Assembly (NCBI GenBank): GCA_033875315.1
Contig: JANRJG010000026.1
Coordinates: forward strand, 124,001-188,000
Source of the DNA: Candidatus Methylacidiphilales bacterium
GTDB lineage: Bacteria > Verrucomicrobiota > Verrucomicrobiia > Methylacidiphilales > CAZTYG01
Length of the DNA stretch: 64,000 nucleotides
Direction of reading: 5' to 3'
Shown: positions 1 to 7,872 of the stretch, piece by piece
How the letters are laid out: every line of letters starts with the position of its first letter
Numbering within the stretch: position 1 is the first letter of the stretch
Position numbers and translations under genes: made by a program
Notes under the pieces: generated by a model
What the model was told of the DNA's origin: nothing
The model's database searches: none
What the model saw: only the letters and a program-made list of their open reading frames with translations

Positions 1-117
1 CTCATCACCTACATGAAACTTCTCAACATTCCCTTGGGCCTCCTGATCAACTTCCACGAAACCACCCTCAAGAAGGGCATTCACAGAATGATCCTCCCCG
101 GAGCCAACCAACCCTGA
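1..117 (+). CDS. GxxExxY family protein, C-terminal fragment
   Basis: The reading frame is open from the first base of the window and stops at TGA 115-117, so only the last 38 residues are present. They read [18 protein letters not shown] followed by a short Lys-rich tail. This matches the characteristic C-terminus of GxxExxY proteins, in which a TYL/M-K-L stretch is followed by GLLINF and a short basic tail. The family is small (about 125 residues) and related to the PD-(D/E)XK nuclease fold. Its cellular role is not established. The N-terminal part, including the motif that names the family, lies outside the window. The assignment rests on this tail alone, but the tail is distinctive. Confidence 0.75.
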   Translation, partial: LITYMKLLNIPLGLLINFHETTLKKGIHRMILPGANQP

Positions 118-152
118 TTTGCCTTGCTCTGTTACCTCCTGTTCAACTCCCC

Positions 153-707
153 ATGATCCTCCCCATCATCCCCTACGGCCATGCGGTGCTCCGGAAAAAG
201 GGCCGCACCGTCCCCGCCATCACCCCGGAAATCCGCCAATTGGTCGCTGACATGATCGAAACCATGCGCGCCGCCCACGGCGTAGGCCTGGCCGCCCAGC
301 AGATCGGCCAGGACCTCCAGCTCTGCGTCATCGAAATCACCCCAGAAGTCAGCAAGGAGCGTCCTTCGCGCAAATGGGTCGATGGCAAGGAAACCGACCC
401 CCACGAGCACATGCCCCTGGTTCTGGTCAACCCGGTCATCGAAATGACCAAGAAAAAAGAAACCGGACCCGAAGGCTGCCTCAGCTTCCCCGGACTCACC
501 GCCGATATTGTCCGCGGTTACCGCGTGAAAGTGACCCACCAGGATCTGGAGGGAAAGACCCACACCTTCGAGGCTGCCGGCCTCCTCGGCCGCGCCGTAC
601 AGCACGAATACGACCACCTCCAGGGCGTCCTCTTCATCGACCGCATGGACCCCGCCGACCGTGCGGAGTTGAAGGACGAAATCGAGGCTTTGCGGCGAAA
701 CGATTGA
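153..707 (+). CDS. def: Peptide deformylase
   Basis: This enzyme removes the N-formyl group from the initiator methionine of new proteins in the cytoplasm. All three family motifs are visible in the 184-residue product: GVGLAAQQIG (residues 43-52), EGCLSFPG with the metal ligand Cys109, and QHEYDHLQG with ligands His151 and His155 and catalytic Glu152. The length is slightly above the usual 165-180. A short insertion around residues 64-86, between strands, accounts for the difference. The ATG at 153 gives a normal N-terminus (IIPYGHAVLR) that resembles the usual start of the family. No strong ribosome binding site is visible. The next gene lies 95 bp downstream on the same strand and may be co-transcribed. 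Confidence 0.96.
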   Translation: MILPIIPYGHAVLRKKGRTVPAITPEIRQLVADMIETMRAAHGVGLAAQQIGQDLQLCVIEITPEVSKERPSRKWVDGKETDPHEHMPLVLVNPVIEMTKKKETGPEGCLSFPGLTADIVRGYRVKVTHQDLEGKTHTFEAAGLLGRAVQHEYDHLQGVLFIDRMDPADRAELKDEIEALRRND

Positions 708-802
708 GAGGGGGTGACAGGCGGGTGAAGACCACCCTCCCGGGCTTGCCTCTTTCGTTCCTCTGTTGATCCGGAACACGCCCTGCTCCACCATCCTGCA
801 AG

Positions 803-2008
803 ATGTTGATCCAAGCCGATGCCGTCCTGACCATGGACGCCCCTGACCCCTTCCCGGGCGGGGTGCGGGTGGAGAACGGCCTGATCGTGGATGTCGGGCC
901 CGGGCTGCAGCCCCGCCCCGGCGAGGAAGTGCGGAAACTCGGCCGCTGCGTCCTGATGCCGGGTCTGGTCAACGCCCACTGCCACCTCGACTACACCGCC
1001 TTCAAGGGCGCCCTTTTCCAGGGCAGCAGCTTCACCGAATGGATCAAGCGGATCAACGCCCTCAAGAAAAACTTCAGTTCGGACGACTTCCTCCATTCCA
1101 TCCAACTGGGCTTCCAGTTGTTGCAAAAATCCGGCTGCACCACGGTACTCAATATTGAGGCCTTCCCGGAACTCATGCTCCGCATGGACCGCCCCCCCCT
1201 GCGCACCTGGTGGTTCCTCGAACTGATCGACCTGCGCACCCACCTGGCCCACGAGGAAATGTTGCTCGGCGCCCTGCAGTTCTTCGACAGCCACCCGGAC
1301 TGGCTCGGTGGCTTCGGCCTCAGTCCCCACGCCCCCTACACCGCCTCGATCGAGCTCTACCGTCTGGCCAAGCACTGCAGCGAGCAGTCGGGCATGCCCA
1401 TCACCACCCACATCGCCGAATCGATCGAGGAACAGGAAATGTTTCTTTACGGGGAGGGTCCGCTGCATGAATTCCTGGCCGGATTAGGGCGCAATATGGA
1501 AGATTGCGGCCACGGATCCGCGCTCTCACACCTCTTGGAACACGGCCTGCTCCATGAACGCTGCCTGGCCGTGCACTTGAATTACCTCCAGGAATACGAT
1601 TGGCCGCTCCTGCGACGTCACCCCCTGCATGTCGTTCACTGCCCCAAGTGCCACGCCTACTTCGGCCACACCCGCTTTCCCATGGAGCGGCTGCGTGAAT
1701 CGGGCTGCACCATCAGCCTCGGCACCGACAGCCTGGCCAGCAACGACACCCTCGACCTGCGCGCCGAAATCCGCCAAGCCCGCTGGACTTTTGGCGACAT
1801 CCCGCAAATGGAATGGCTGCGCATGGTCACCGTGAATCCAGCCCGGGCACTCGGGCTGGAAGGCAAACTGGGGGTGATCAAACCGGGCGCCTTCGCCGAC
1901 TTGGTGGCCTTCCCCTGGCCGGAAAACAGCGACCCCGCGGAATCCGTCATCCAGTCACGCGAGGAGCCCGAGCTCCTGATGGTCGGCGGCTCAGTCATTT
2001 CCCCATAA
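803..2008 (+). CDS. Amidohydrolase-family deaminase (TRZ/ATZ/SsnA-like)
   Basis: A 401-residue metal-dependent hydrolase of the amidohydrolase superfamily, subgroup of aminohydrolases and deaminases. The metal and catalytic set is complete: HxH at His59/His61, His203 and Glu206 in THIAES, His258 in AVHLNYL, and Asp309 in LGTDS. The family deaminates aminated purines, guanine, S-adenosylhomocysteine or aminofutalosine, or dechlorinates triazines. The HCPKCHAYFGH stretch (279-289) is typical of the nucleoside-type deaminases. A role in the futalosine menaquinone route as an aminofutalosine deaminase is possible, but no other mqn gene is in the window to support it. It starts at ATG 803. The TAA stop lies inside a palindrome at 2001-2032. 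The enzyme class is firm; the substrate is not known. Confidence 0.85.
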   Translation: MLIQADAVLTMDAPDPFPGGVRVENGLIVDVGPGLQPRPGEEVRKLGRCVLMPGLVNAHCHLDYTAFKGALFQGSSFTEWIKRINALKKNFSSDDFLHSIQLGFQLLQKSGCTTVLNIEAFPELMLRMDRPPLRTWWFLELIDLRTHLAHEEMLLGALQFFDSHPDWLGGFGLSPHAPYTASIELYRLAKHCSEQSGMPITTHIAESIEEQEMFLYGEGPLHEFLAGLGRNMEDCGHGSALSHLLEHGLLHERCLAVHLNYLQEYDWPLLRRHPLHVVHCPKCHAYFGHTRFPMERLRESGCTISLGTDSLASNDTLDLRAEIRQARWTFGDIPQMEWLRMVTVNPARALGLEGKLGVIKPGAFADLVAFPWPENSDPAESVIQSREEPELLMVGGSVISP

Positions 2009-2032
2009 TGGTGTCAGACACCATTATCGGGG
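2001..2032. terminator. Long palindrome between convergent genes
   Basis: A near-perfect inverted repeat: CCCC, then the arm ATAATGGTGTC, a single central A at 2016, the arm GACACCATTAT, then CGGGG. The 11-bp arms are exactly complementary. It lies between the convergent amidohydrolase gene (stop 2006-2008, inside the left arm) and the ABC exporter gene (stop at 2041). It could act as a bidirectional transcription stop, but there is no run of T on either side. A REP-like dispersed palindrome is the other reading. Confidence 0.6.
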
Positions 2033-2040
2033 CAGCCAAG

Positions 2041-3798
2041 TCAACCTTTGGCCGCGTTCCATAGTTGGTGGTAAAGACCCCGTTTGCCCAACAATTCGGG
2101 GCCGGTGCCGGATTCGACAATCCTGCCATGCTCGAGGACGAAGATCCTGTCCACCTCGTGCACGGTACCCAGCCGGTGGGTCACGATGAGCGTCGTGGGA
2201 TCGGCCATGAGGGCTTTGAGCGCCCCCATCAATTCGGCCTCGGTTTTCAAATCCAGCGCACTCGTCGGTTCATCGAGCAACAGAATGGGGGCACGACGGA
2301 GAAAGGCCCGCGCGATGCCGATGCGCTGGCGCTGGCCTCCGCTCAGTCGAACCCCACGTTCGCCCACCTCGGTATCGTATCCCTGGGGAAGTGTGGCGAT
2401 GAAACCATCAGCCTGAGCGGCACGGGCTGCTGCTTCCACCTCCCCCTGGGTGGCCCCGGGCCGGCTGTAGGTGATGTTGTCCCTGATGGAGCCGTTCAGT
2501 AGCAATGTATCCTGCAGCACGAGGGACATGTGTTCCCGCAGGGATTTCTTGGTCACGGTCTTGAGGTCCTGGCCGTCCACTCTCACCACCCCGCTGTCGG
2601 GATCGTAAAAGCGGGGAATCATGGAGAGGATGGTTGTTTTGCCGGCCCCGGTCCCGCCCACCAAAGCCACGGTCTGGCCGGGCTCCACGGTCAAGGTGAT
2701 GCCGCCCAGAACAGGCCGTTCTTTCTCATAGGCAAAGGTCACCCCCTGCAACTCAATACGTCCTTTGCCCGGACGAAAGACGCCCGCATCCGGCGCATCG
2801 GGCACCTCGTCGCGGGTATCCAGCACCTCGAACACGCGTGAAGCCCCGGCCGCCGCACCTTCCATGGCCCAGACAGTGTAGCTGAGTTGCTCGAGTGGCT
2901 GGTAAAACATGGCCAGATAGGATATGAAAACGAAGAGCCGCCCGACATCCAGCCGGCCCTGCTGGACTTCCTGGGCTCCGAAGTAAATCAGGGCGGCCGT
3001 GCCCGCGGTGGTGATCAGTCCGACCACGAGCGAACTGACGACCTGGGTCAGGGTCAGGCGGCGGTTGGCGCTGAGTGATCCCTCGGCCTCTCCCTCGAAA
3101 CGGCGGATTTCGTTTTCCTCCCGCCCGAAGGCATGGACAACGCGGATGGCGCTCAGGGCCTCGGTGACACGGGACAGCACCGCGCTTTCGCGCACCTGGA
3201 CATCGGTGCTGTCGCGGCGGACGCGGTGGGCGAAGTAGTAGATGGCGGCGAGAAGAAACGGGATGACGGAAACCGAGACCAGGGTCAGGAAGACACTTTC
3301 CCTCAACATGACGGCCAGGAAACCGGCCAGGGTCAGGCCACTGCTGACGATGGTCACGAACCCGCGGTTGAAAAAAGTCTGGATCGACTGGGTGTCGTAG
3401 GCGACGCGGAAGGAGGAATCCCCGCTGCGACGGTAGTCGTGGAATTTGAGCGGGAGGTATTGCAGGCGGGCGAAGACCTCGGTGCGCAAACGGAGAAGGG
3501 CGCGCAGGCCGATTTCGATCAGCCAGTAGTTGTTGAACAGGTTGAAGACGCCCCAGACCAGTTGGATCGCGATGAGGGAGAAGACCGCCCAGAGCAAGGC
3601 CTCGCCCATGCCTACGGTGCGGCCGATGAGGGGCAGTTCGGCCGAGGTGGTGCCTTCCTTGAGCAGGTTGAAGACCCAACCGACCGGCCAGGGGGAAAGG
3701 AGCTTGAGACCGATGCTGGCCAACAGGAACACCAGGGCCAGGAGGATGGTCGGCACGAAGGGCCGGTAGAAGTAGGCGATCCGCCGGTAAAGGTTCAC
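2041..3798 (-). CDS. MsbA/ABCB-type ABC exporter (fused permease and ATPase)
   Basis: A 585-residue half-transporter with an N-terminal six-helix membrane domain (about 15-310) and a C-terminal ATPase. Walker A is GGTGAGKT (381-388), the signature is LSGGQ (485-489), Walker B is ILLLDE (505-510) and the H-loop is His541. It would work as a homodimer in the inner membrane and export a lipid, lipid-linked sugar, peptide or drug, driven by ATP. Its ATG overlaps the stop of the upstream glycoside hydrolase/GT2 gene by 4 bp (ATGA), so the two are very probably translated together. This suggests that the exporter moves a product of that glycosyltransferase, which is an inference. Nothing in the sequence is damaged. 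Confidence 0.93.
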   Translation of the reverse strand: MNLYRRIAYFYRPFVPTILLALVFLLASIGLKLLSPWPVGWVFNLLKEGTTSAELPLIGRTVGMGEALLWAVFSLIAIQLVWGVFNLFNNYWLIEIGLRALLRLRTEVFARLQYLPLKFHDYRRSGDSSFRVAYDTQSIQTFFNRGFVTIVSSGLTLAGFLAVMLRESVFLTLVSVSVIPFLLAAIYYFAHRVRRDSTDVQVRESAVLSRVTEALSAIRVVHAFGREENEIRRFEGEAEGSLSANRRLTLTQVVSSLVVGLITTAGTAALIYFGAQEVQQGRLDVGRLFVFISYLAMFYQPLEQLSYTVWAMEGAAAGASRVFEVLDTRDEVPDAPDAGVFRPGKGRIELQGVTFAYEKERPVLGGITLTVEPGQTVALVGGTGAGKTTILSMIPRFYDPDSGVVRVDGQDLKTVTKKSLREHMSLVLQDTLLLNGSIRDNITYSRPGATQGEVEAAARAAQADGFIATLPQGYDTEVGERGVRLSGGQRQRIGIARAFLRRAPILLLDEPTSALDLKTEAELMGALKALMADPTTLIVTHRLGTVHEVDRIFVLEHGRIVESGTGPELLGKRGLYHQLWNAAKG

Positions 3799-6314
3799 GG
3801 CTTTGCCCCGCCCCGCACGGGGAGGATCTCGATGCTGATCGCGGCGGCCTCGATCAACTCAGCCACCCGGCGGCGGATGAGGAGTGCCCGCCCGAGCCAG
3901 TAGGTGACCTGGAGCAGGCCGGCAGCAAAGAGGTATGGACGTGCCTCCTCGAAGGCCAGGCCGAACACCGTGATGGCGCCGGCAATAAGGACGGCCATGA
4001 GAACCGTGAAGCTGTTCAGGACGGCCGTATTGGAAACCCGGACCATGATTTTGCCTTTGGGATAATATTCGGTCAGTGTCCGCAGGCGGATATGCCACCA
4101 GCGGCCGGCGAAGATTTCCACATCCCAGTCGGACCAGCCGTTGTCGGGAACGTATTTCCAGCCCTCTTTGTCGAGCAGGCGGAGGATGGCGGCCAGCAGT
4201 TGGGTGCGGTCCTTGTGGTTTTCGCTCCAGTAATTCAACTTGCCGCAGGAAAACAAATCGGGGGTGTCGTGGGGTTCTTCCTCGCGGGATTCCAACACCG
4301 CGGCGGGGGTGCGCTTGCCGGCCAGCCAGGTGATGTAACGCGCCCAGGCCCGGGCGATGGGCTGGGCCCAGGCCAGGTAAAGCAGGAGCAGGCGTGAGAG
4401 GATGGTGTCGTGTTTGGGTTCCATGCGCGCGCTGGCCATGTAGGAGAGCGCCCCGACGAGGGTCATGCCGAACATGAGCAACGGCACCACGCGGATCTGA
4501 ACGACTTGGGAGGAAAGGAAGAGGATGAAAAGGGTCAGGAGGTTCCACTGCAGGCTGCCGACCACCCAGGTCCAATCCATCGGTGGACGACGGTAGATCG
4601 ATTGGAAGAAACCCATGCCGAACTCCCCGTGGTAGATGACCGGCTTGCCGAAAATTTCATCCATCACCGGCACGCCATAAATCACGCCTCGCCAACGGGC
4701 CGAACCGGAGGAATCAAAATAGTTGAGGTGTTTGTAACGCAGCAGGGCCTCGGCTTCGCCGTAACCCTTTTGTTGGTTGAAGTAGGCTTTGACGGTGAAG
4801 CGGCGATGATGCCAGACCACCGCCGCCGGGGAAAAGCCGATGATCTGGCCGAGTTGGATCAGACGCCAGAAGACATCGACGTCGTCCCCCGCCTTGCGGT
4901 AGATGGCGTCGAAGCCCCCGATCATGTCCAGAGCCCAGCGATGGAAGGCCATGTTGCAACCGGGCACGTGCTCGGCGGTTTTGTCGTTCAGGAGCACATG
5001 GCTCGGGGATCCAGGGGCGGCGGCCACGGAAGCCTGCACCCAGTTGACCGCAGGCGGGGAAATGTTCGGTCCGCCCACTGCGGCGAAGGGCTCGGCCAGC
5101 AGGGTTTGGATGAGGAAGTACAGCCAGTCGGGATCGGGCATGCAGTCGGAGTCGGTGTAGGCGATGATCTCACCGGTGGCCGCGGCGGCCCCGACGTTGC
5201 GGGCCACACTCAGGCCCTTGTTCTCCTGACGGAGGTTCCGGACCTTGGGAAAATCGGCCAGGATTTCCTGGGTGTCGTCCTTCGACCCGTCGTCCACCAC
5301 GATGATCTCGAAGTCCGGGTATTCCAATTTTTCCAGGGCTTCCAGGCAACCGCGGAGGGTGGGCGCACCGTTGTAGCTGCACACCACCACACTGGCCTTG
5401 GGCCAGGGCTTGGCGGCGGGGAACTTCTTCCACAGGGGTTCACCGGACTTGAGCGTGGTCGCAGCAATGCGGTGATAGGCCTCCTTGGGCCGTCGGTCGG
5501 CCTTGACCAGGCCGAAGGCCCAGTCGGTGATCAACTGCCCGCCGGTGTACCATTCGTCCGTCCAGGCAAAAACGATCGTTCCGGCGGCCCCACCGGAAAA
5601 GACCTCGTGGTAGTGGCTGCCGATGAGGTCGGCCTGCTCGGACTCCGGATGGCGGATGGTGTCCATTCCGAACTCGCCGATGAGGAGGGGTTTTTCCCCG
5701 GCCAGATTCTGCAGGCGGGCCAGGTAGCCCCGGAAATCCTTCATGTCGTGGAGATAGACATTGTAGGAAAAGAAATCGACGTGGCGGGGGCTGAGGTATT
5801 CGGTGGGGGGGAAGTTGGCGTAGGAAACCAGGGCTCCGGGGTCTTCCTGCTTGATGATGTCGATGAGGGTATCGAGGAAATTCTCCACCCGGCGGGGTCC
5901 GTACCAGCGGACCAGATCGGTCTGCATCTCATTGTCGACGTAGAAGCCGAAGAGGGCGGGATGCCCGGCCTGCTCGCGGGCGATCTCACGGACCGTGCGG
6001 CGGATGCGGATGCGCATGGGCCGGTCGTCGAGGAAGAGCCAGCGCAGCGGCCATGGAATGGTGGTGAGGACGCGGAGGCCATGCTCCTGGGCCAGGTCAA
6101 AGAACCAGCGCGGGGGGTGGTGGTAGACGCGGACGAGATTGATCCCGGCGGCCGTCATGAGGGCGAAATCGCGCCCGACTTGGTCCGGGAAGGGAAGATA
6201 CCATTCCTTGCCGTTTTCCTCGCGCACGGGGAAGGGTCCGTAAGTCACACCTTGGACCCGGAATTTGGTGTCTCCGTCGAAGAAAAACTTCGCCCTCGCT
6301 TCGATCCGTCTCAT
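3795..6314 (-). CDS. Glycoside hydrolase (clan GH-A-like) fused to a membrane GT2 glycosyltransferase
   Basis: An 839-residue protein with two enzymatic parts. Residues 15-290 look like a GH-A-type TIM barrel. The candidate acid/base is Glu129 in FYVDNEM and the candidate nucleophile is Glu214 in LIGEFGMD. Residues 305-560 are a GT2 domain: SVVVCSYNG, VVDDGS with Asp341/Asp342, TDSDC at 388-391, and GDDVD further on. Several membrane helices follow, then a soluble segment and two final helices. The ATG at 6314 was chosen because the frame stays open upstream to 6806 but that part has no recognisable sequence and overlaps the opposite-strand nucleotidyltransferase gene. The protein probably builds a surface glycan at the inner membrane while its barrel trims or senses it. 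The coupled ABC exporter follows. The exact sugar is unknown. Confidence 0.85.
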   Translation of the reverse strand: MRRIEARAKFFFDGDTKFRVQGVTYGPFPVREENGKEWYLPFPDQVGRDFALMTAAGINLVRVYHHPPRWFFDLAQEHGLRVLTTIPWPLRWLFLDDRPMRIRIRRTVREIAREQAGHPALFGFYVDNEMQTDLVRWYGPRRVENFLDTLIDIIKQEDPGALVSYANFPPTEYLSPRHVDFFSYNVYLHDMKDFRGYLARLQNLAGEKPLLIGEFGMDTIRHPESEQADLIGSHYHEVFSGGAAGTIVFAWTDEWYTGGQLITDWAFGLVKADRRPKEAYHRIAATTLKSGEPLWKKFPAAKPWPKASVVVCSYNGAPTLRGCLEALEKLEYPDFEIIVVDDGSKDDTQEILADFPKVRNLRQENKGLSVARNVGAAAATGEIIAYTDSDCMPDPDWLYFLIQTLLAEPFAAVGGPNISPPAVNWVQASVAAAPGSPSHVLLNDKTAEHVPGCNMAFHRWALDMIGGFDAIYRKAGDDVDVFWRLIQLGQIIGFSPAAVVWHHRRFTVKAYFNQQKGYGEAEALLRYKHLNYFDSSGSARWRGVIYGVPVMDEIFGKPVIYHGEFGMGFFQSIYRRPPMDWTWVVGSLQWNLLTLFILFLSSQVVQIRVVPLLMFGMTLVGALSYMASARMEPKHDTILSRLLLLYLAWAQPIARAWARYITWLAGKRTPAAVLESREEEPHDTPDLFSCGKLNYWSENHKDRTQLLAAILRLLDKEGWKYVPDNGWSDWDVEIFAGRWWHIRLRTLTEYYPKGKIMVRVSNTAVLNSFTVLMAVLIAGAITVFGLAFEEARPYLFAAGLLQVTYWLGRALLIRRRVAELIEAAAISIEILPVRGGAKP

Positions 6315-6339
6315 CTTTGGGATGGCGCATCGTAGGGCA

Positions 6340-6363
6340 TGCCCCGCCGGACGCAAGAGGGGA
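6340..6363. repeat. 24-bp direct repeat, left copy
   Basis: The 24 bases here, starting TGCCCCGCCGGACGC, recur without mismatch and in the same orientation at 7355-7378. The two copies bracket the nucleotidyltransferase gene at 6619-7305. This copy sits 26 bp upstream of the start codon of the minus-strand GH/GT2 gene, in the place where its leader would be. Confidence 0.85.
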
Positions 6364-6413
6364 AGAGGCCGGAAGGCAGGCTTGTCGATTCTCCCTGTTT
6401 CGCCTAGGGTAGG

Positions 6414-6632
6414 ATGGTGATCGGCCCCAACCAACGAACCTATTCCGCCGACCGGCCAGACCCATTCTGGCGGGCCTCCCGTATTTGCGCCCGGTTGCAC
6501 CTGAAGGCCTGCTGGAATGACCGGGATCGCCGCATCGCCCGGCTTCTCAGCCGTGATCCGGGGGTTGAAAACCGGCTGATTGACCAAGCGCTTGCGACTT
6601 TGGAGGCACGACGTCGTCATGCGCGAGGATAA
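6414..6632 (+). CDS. Possible small partner ORF of the nucleotidyltransferase
   Basis: An ATG-initiated ORF of 72 codons whose end overlaps the ATG of the nucleotidyltransferase gene (6619) by 14 bp. The last part, ARLLSRDPGVENRLIDQAL, reads like a normal helical protein segment. The first half is rich in Arg and Trp and is less convincing. No family was recognised. Its position directly upstream of and overlapping a nucleotidyltransferase resembles the two-gene layout of nucleotidyltransferase-based toxin-antitoxin pairs, but this is only a layout argument. It may be a chance ORF. Confidence 0.28.
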   Translation: MVIGPNQRTYSADRPDPFWRASRICARLHLKACWNDRDRRIARLLSRDPGVENRLIDQALATLEARRRHARG

Positions 6633-7305
6633 TCCCGCTTGGCCCTGGAAACCGCGCCTCAACTGGGACACTCCTGCCGGCGTCTTGCTCCAGCAACTTG
6701 GACGACTTCTTGAAGGCCGCGGCGAATTCGAGATCGTTGTCTTCGGCTCCGCCCCCCTGCAATTAACCTTGGATGCCTCATTCCTCAGTGCAGACGTGGA
6801 CCTCATTTCCGCTGATGATTTGACCGGCTTGATTCATGAAGCGGGGTTGGGCAAAGGCCAGAGACCCTTTTATCTGGAGCAAACACCGGCGAATGTTTTT
6901 CGCTCCAGTCCTGCCTGGAGGCTGCGGGCACACACCGAAAGCCAAGGTTCGGTTCGTTGGATCTTCCCGCACCCCGTGGACATTCTGGTTGCCAAAATAC
7001 CGCGCTGCGCCCCCAAAGATCTGAATGCTTTCGCCCTGGTGATGAGAGAAACCGGCCATCCCAGCGAAGGAGAGTTGAAAGCGGCTTTGGCGGAAGCGGT
7101 GGACATCTTCCGTCCGGGCTTTGATGAAGAAAACCCTGCGGGTGATCCCGTCAACAACGTGCGGCAGATTTGGAACGCGCTCTACGGGAAAGAAATAGAT
7201 GTGCGGGCGGAAATCATCCGGCCTGCGTTGGAGGCACGCCGCCAGGCTTTTGGGGAGGACGTGCAAGACATCAAATCCGAGCTCAATCGACGCGCTGATT
7301 CCTGA
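6619..7305 (+). CDS. Nucleotidyltransferase-fold protein
   Basis: A 228-residue protein with a minimal nucleotidyltransferase core: FGSAPL at 42-47 (the GS motif) and SADVDLIS with Asp59 and Asp61 (the paired metal-binding acids). No DNA-binding or membrane region is visible. Such proteins transfer nucleotides to proteins or tRNA, and many form part of toxin-antitoxin modules or abortive infection systems. The ATG at 6619 was preferred over the upstream in-frame TTG at 6580 because a GGAGG lies at 6602-6606. The gene is bracketed by the 24-bp direct repeats at 6340 and 7355 and lies divergent from the GH/GT2 gene, so it may be an acquired cassette. The fold is likely; the function is unknown. 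Confidence 0.6.
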   Translation: MREDNPAWPWKPRLNWDTPAGVLLQQLGRLLEGRGEFEIVVFGSAPLQLTLDASFLSADVDLISADDLTGLIHEAGLGKGQRPFYLEQTPANVFRSSPAWRLRAHTESQGSVRWIFPHPVDILVAKIPRCAPKDLNAFALVMRETGHPSEGELKAALAEAVDIFRPGFDEENPAGDPVNNVRQIWNALYGKEIDVRAEIIRPALEARRQAFGEDVQDIKSELNRRADS

Positions 7306-7354
7306 AGCAAACTACCTGCGCGATATCAAAAGCCGATTGGGAGCAACTTCGACG

Positions 7355-7378
7355 TGCCCCGCCGGACGCAAGAGGGGA
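7355..7378. repeat. 24-bp direct repeat, right copy
   Basis: Exact copy of the sequence at 6340-6363 in the same orientation, 50 bp after the nucleotidyltransferase stop codon. Flanking bases differ on both sides of both copies, so the identity ends sharply at 24 bp. Confidence 0.85.
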
Positions 7379-7465
7379 GACAAGGGGTGCAACGCAGGCA
7401 GAAAGTCTTCATTTTGTAGCCTTTTCAACCTTGTTTTGACTCAAAGAAATCAGAATGATCTACCT

Positions 7466-7831
7466 ATGAACATTTTTAACTCCTGCTTGAATCCCATAAG
7501 AGTCTGCCTCCTTCTATCCGCGATCTTGATGCTGGTGGGTATCTCCGCCTGTGCCAAAAAAGGCCCCGACATGATGGGCGAGTGGGTTCCTGTGCCTGAA
7601 GCCAATCATTTCCGGGTCAAGGCCATCCGCTTCGAATCCGATGGGTCTTTTTACTTCGACCAGACTGCCGGCAAATGGGAAATCAAAGAGGGCAACAAGA
7701 TCACCTTAATCTTTCCCAATGTTTTACCCAACACCTACGAGTTTGAATTCTCCAAGGAAGGCAAACTCATCCTCAAGGACCAGGCCGGAATCGCCGGGGA
7801 ATTCACGCGGCCGGGCAGGGTCGGGATTTGA
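7466..7831 (+). CDS. Small lipoprotein
   Basis: A 121-residue protein with a type II signal peptide. A basic start is followed by a hydrophobic stretch LLLSAILMLVG and a lipobox ending at Cys29 (GISAC). The mature part is about 93 residues with the pattern GEWVPVPE...GSFYF...GKWEIKEGNKITL. This resembles the small beta-sheet lipocalin-like or META-like domains that measure a 'G-x-W' sheet, but the family was not identified. It starts at ATG 7466; an in-frame extension back to 7199 is rejected because it runs through the end of the nucleotidyltransferase gene. The gene converges with the TonB-like gene at 7873. It is probably anchored in the outer or inner membrane facing the periplasm. Confidence 0.75.
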   Translation: MNIFNSCLNPIRVCLLLSAILMLVGISACAKKGPDMMGEWVPVPEANHFRVKAIRFESDGSFYFDQTAGKWEIKEGNKITLIFPNVLPNTYEFEFSKEGKLILKDQAGIAGEFTRPGRVGI

Positions 7832-7872
7832 TACCAGATCCCATCGATTCAGAGCCTGCCCGGATAACCCAG

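Noticed and set aside
4410-6335. A 641-codon ORF opposite the GH/GT2 gene
   Set aside because: Antisense shadow with biased Gly/Val/Asp composition and no recognisable domain.
6315-6806. A 164-residue N-terminal extension of the GH/GT2 protein
   Set aside because: It overlaps the opposite-strand nucleotidyltransferase gene and shows no signal peptide or domain. ATG 6314 gives a sensible start.
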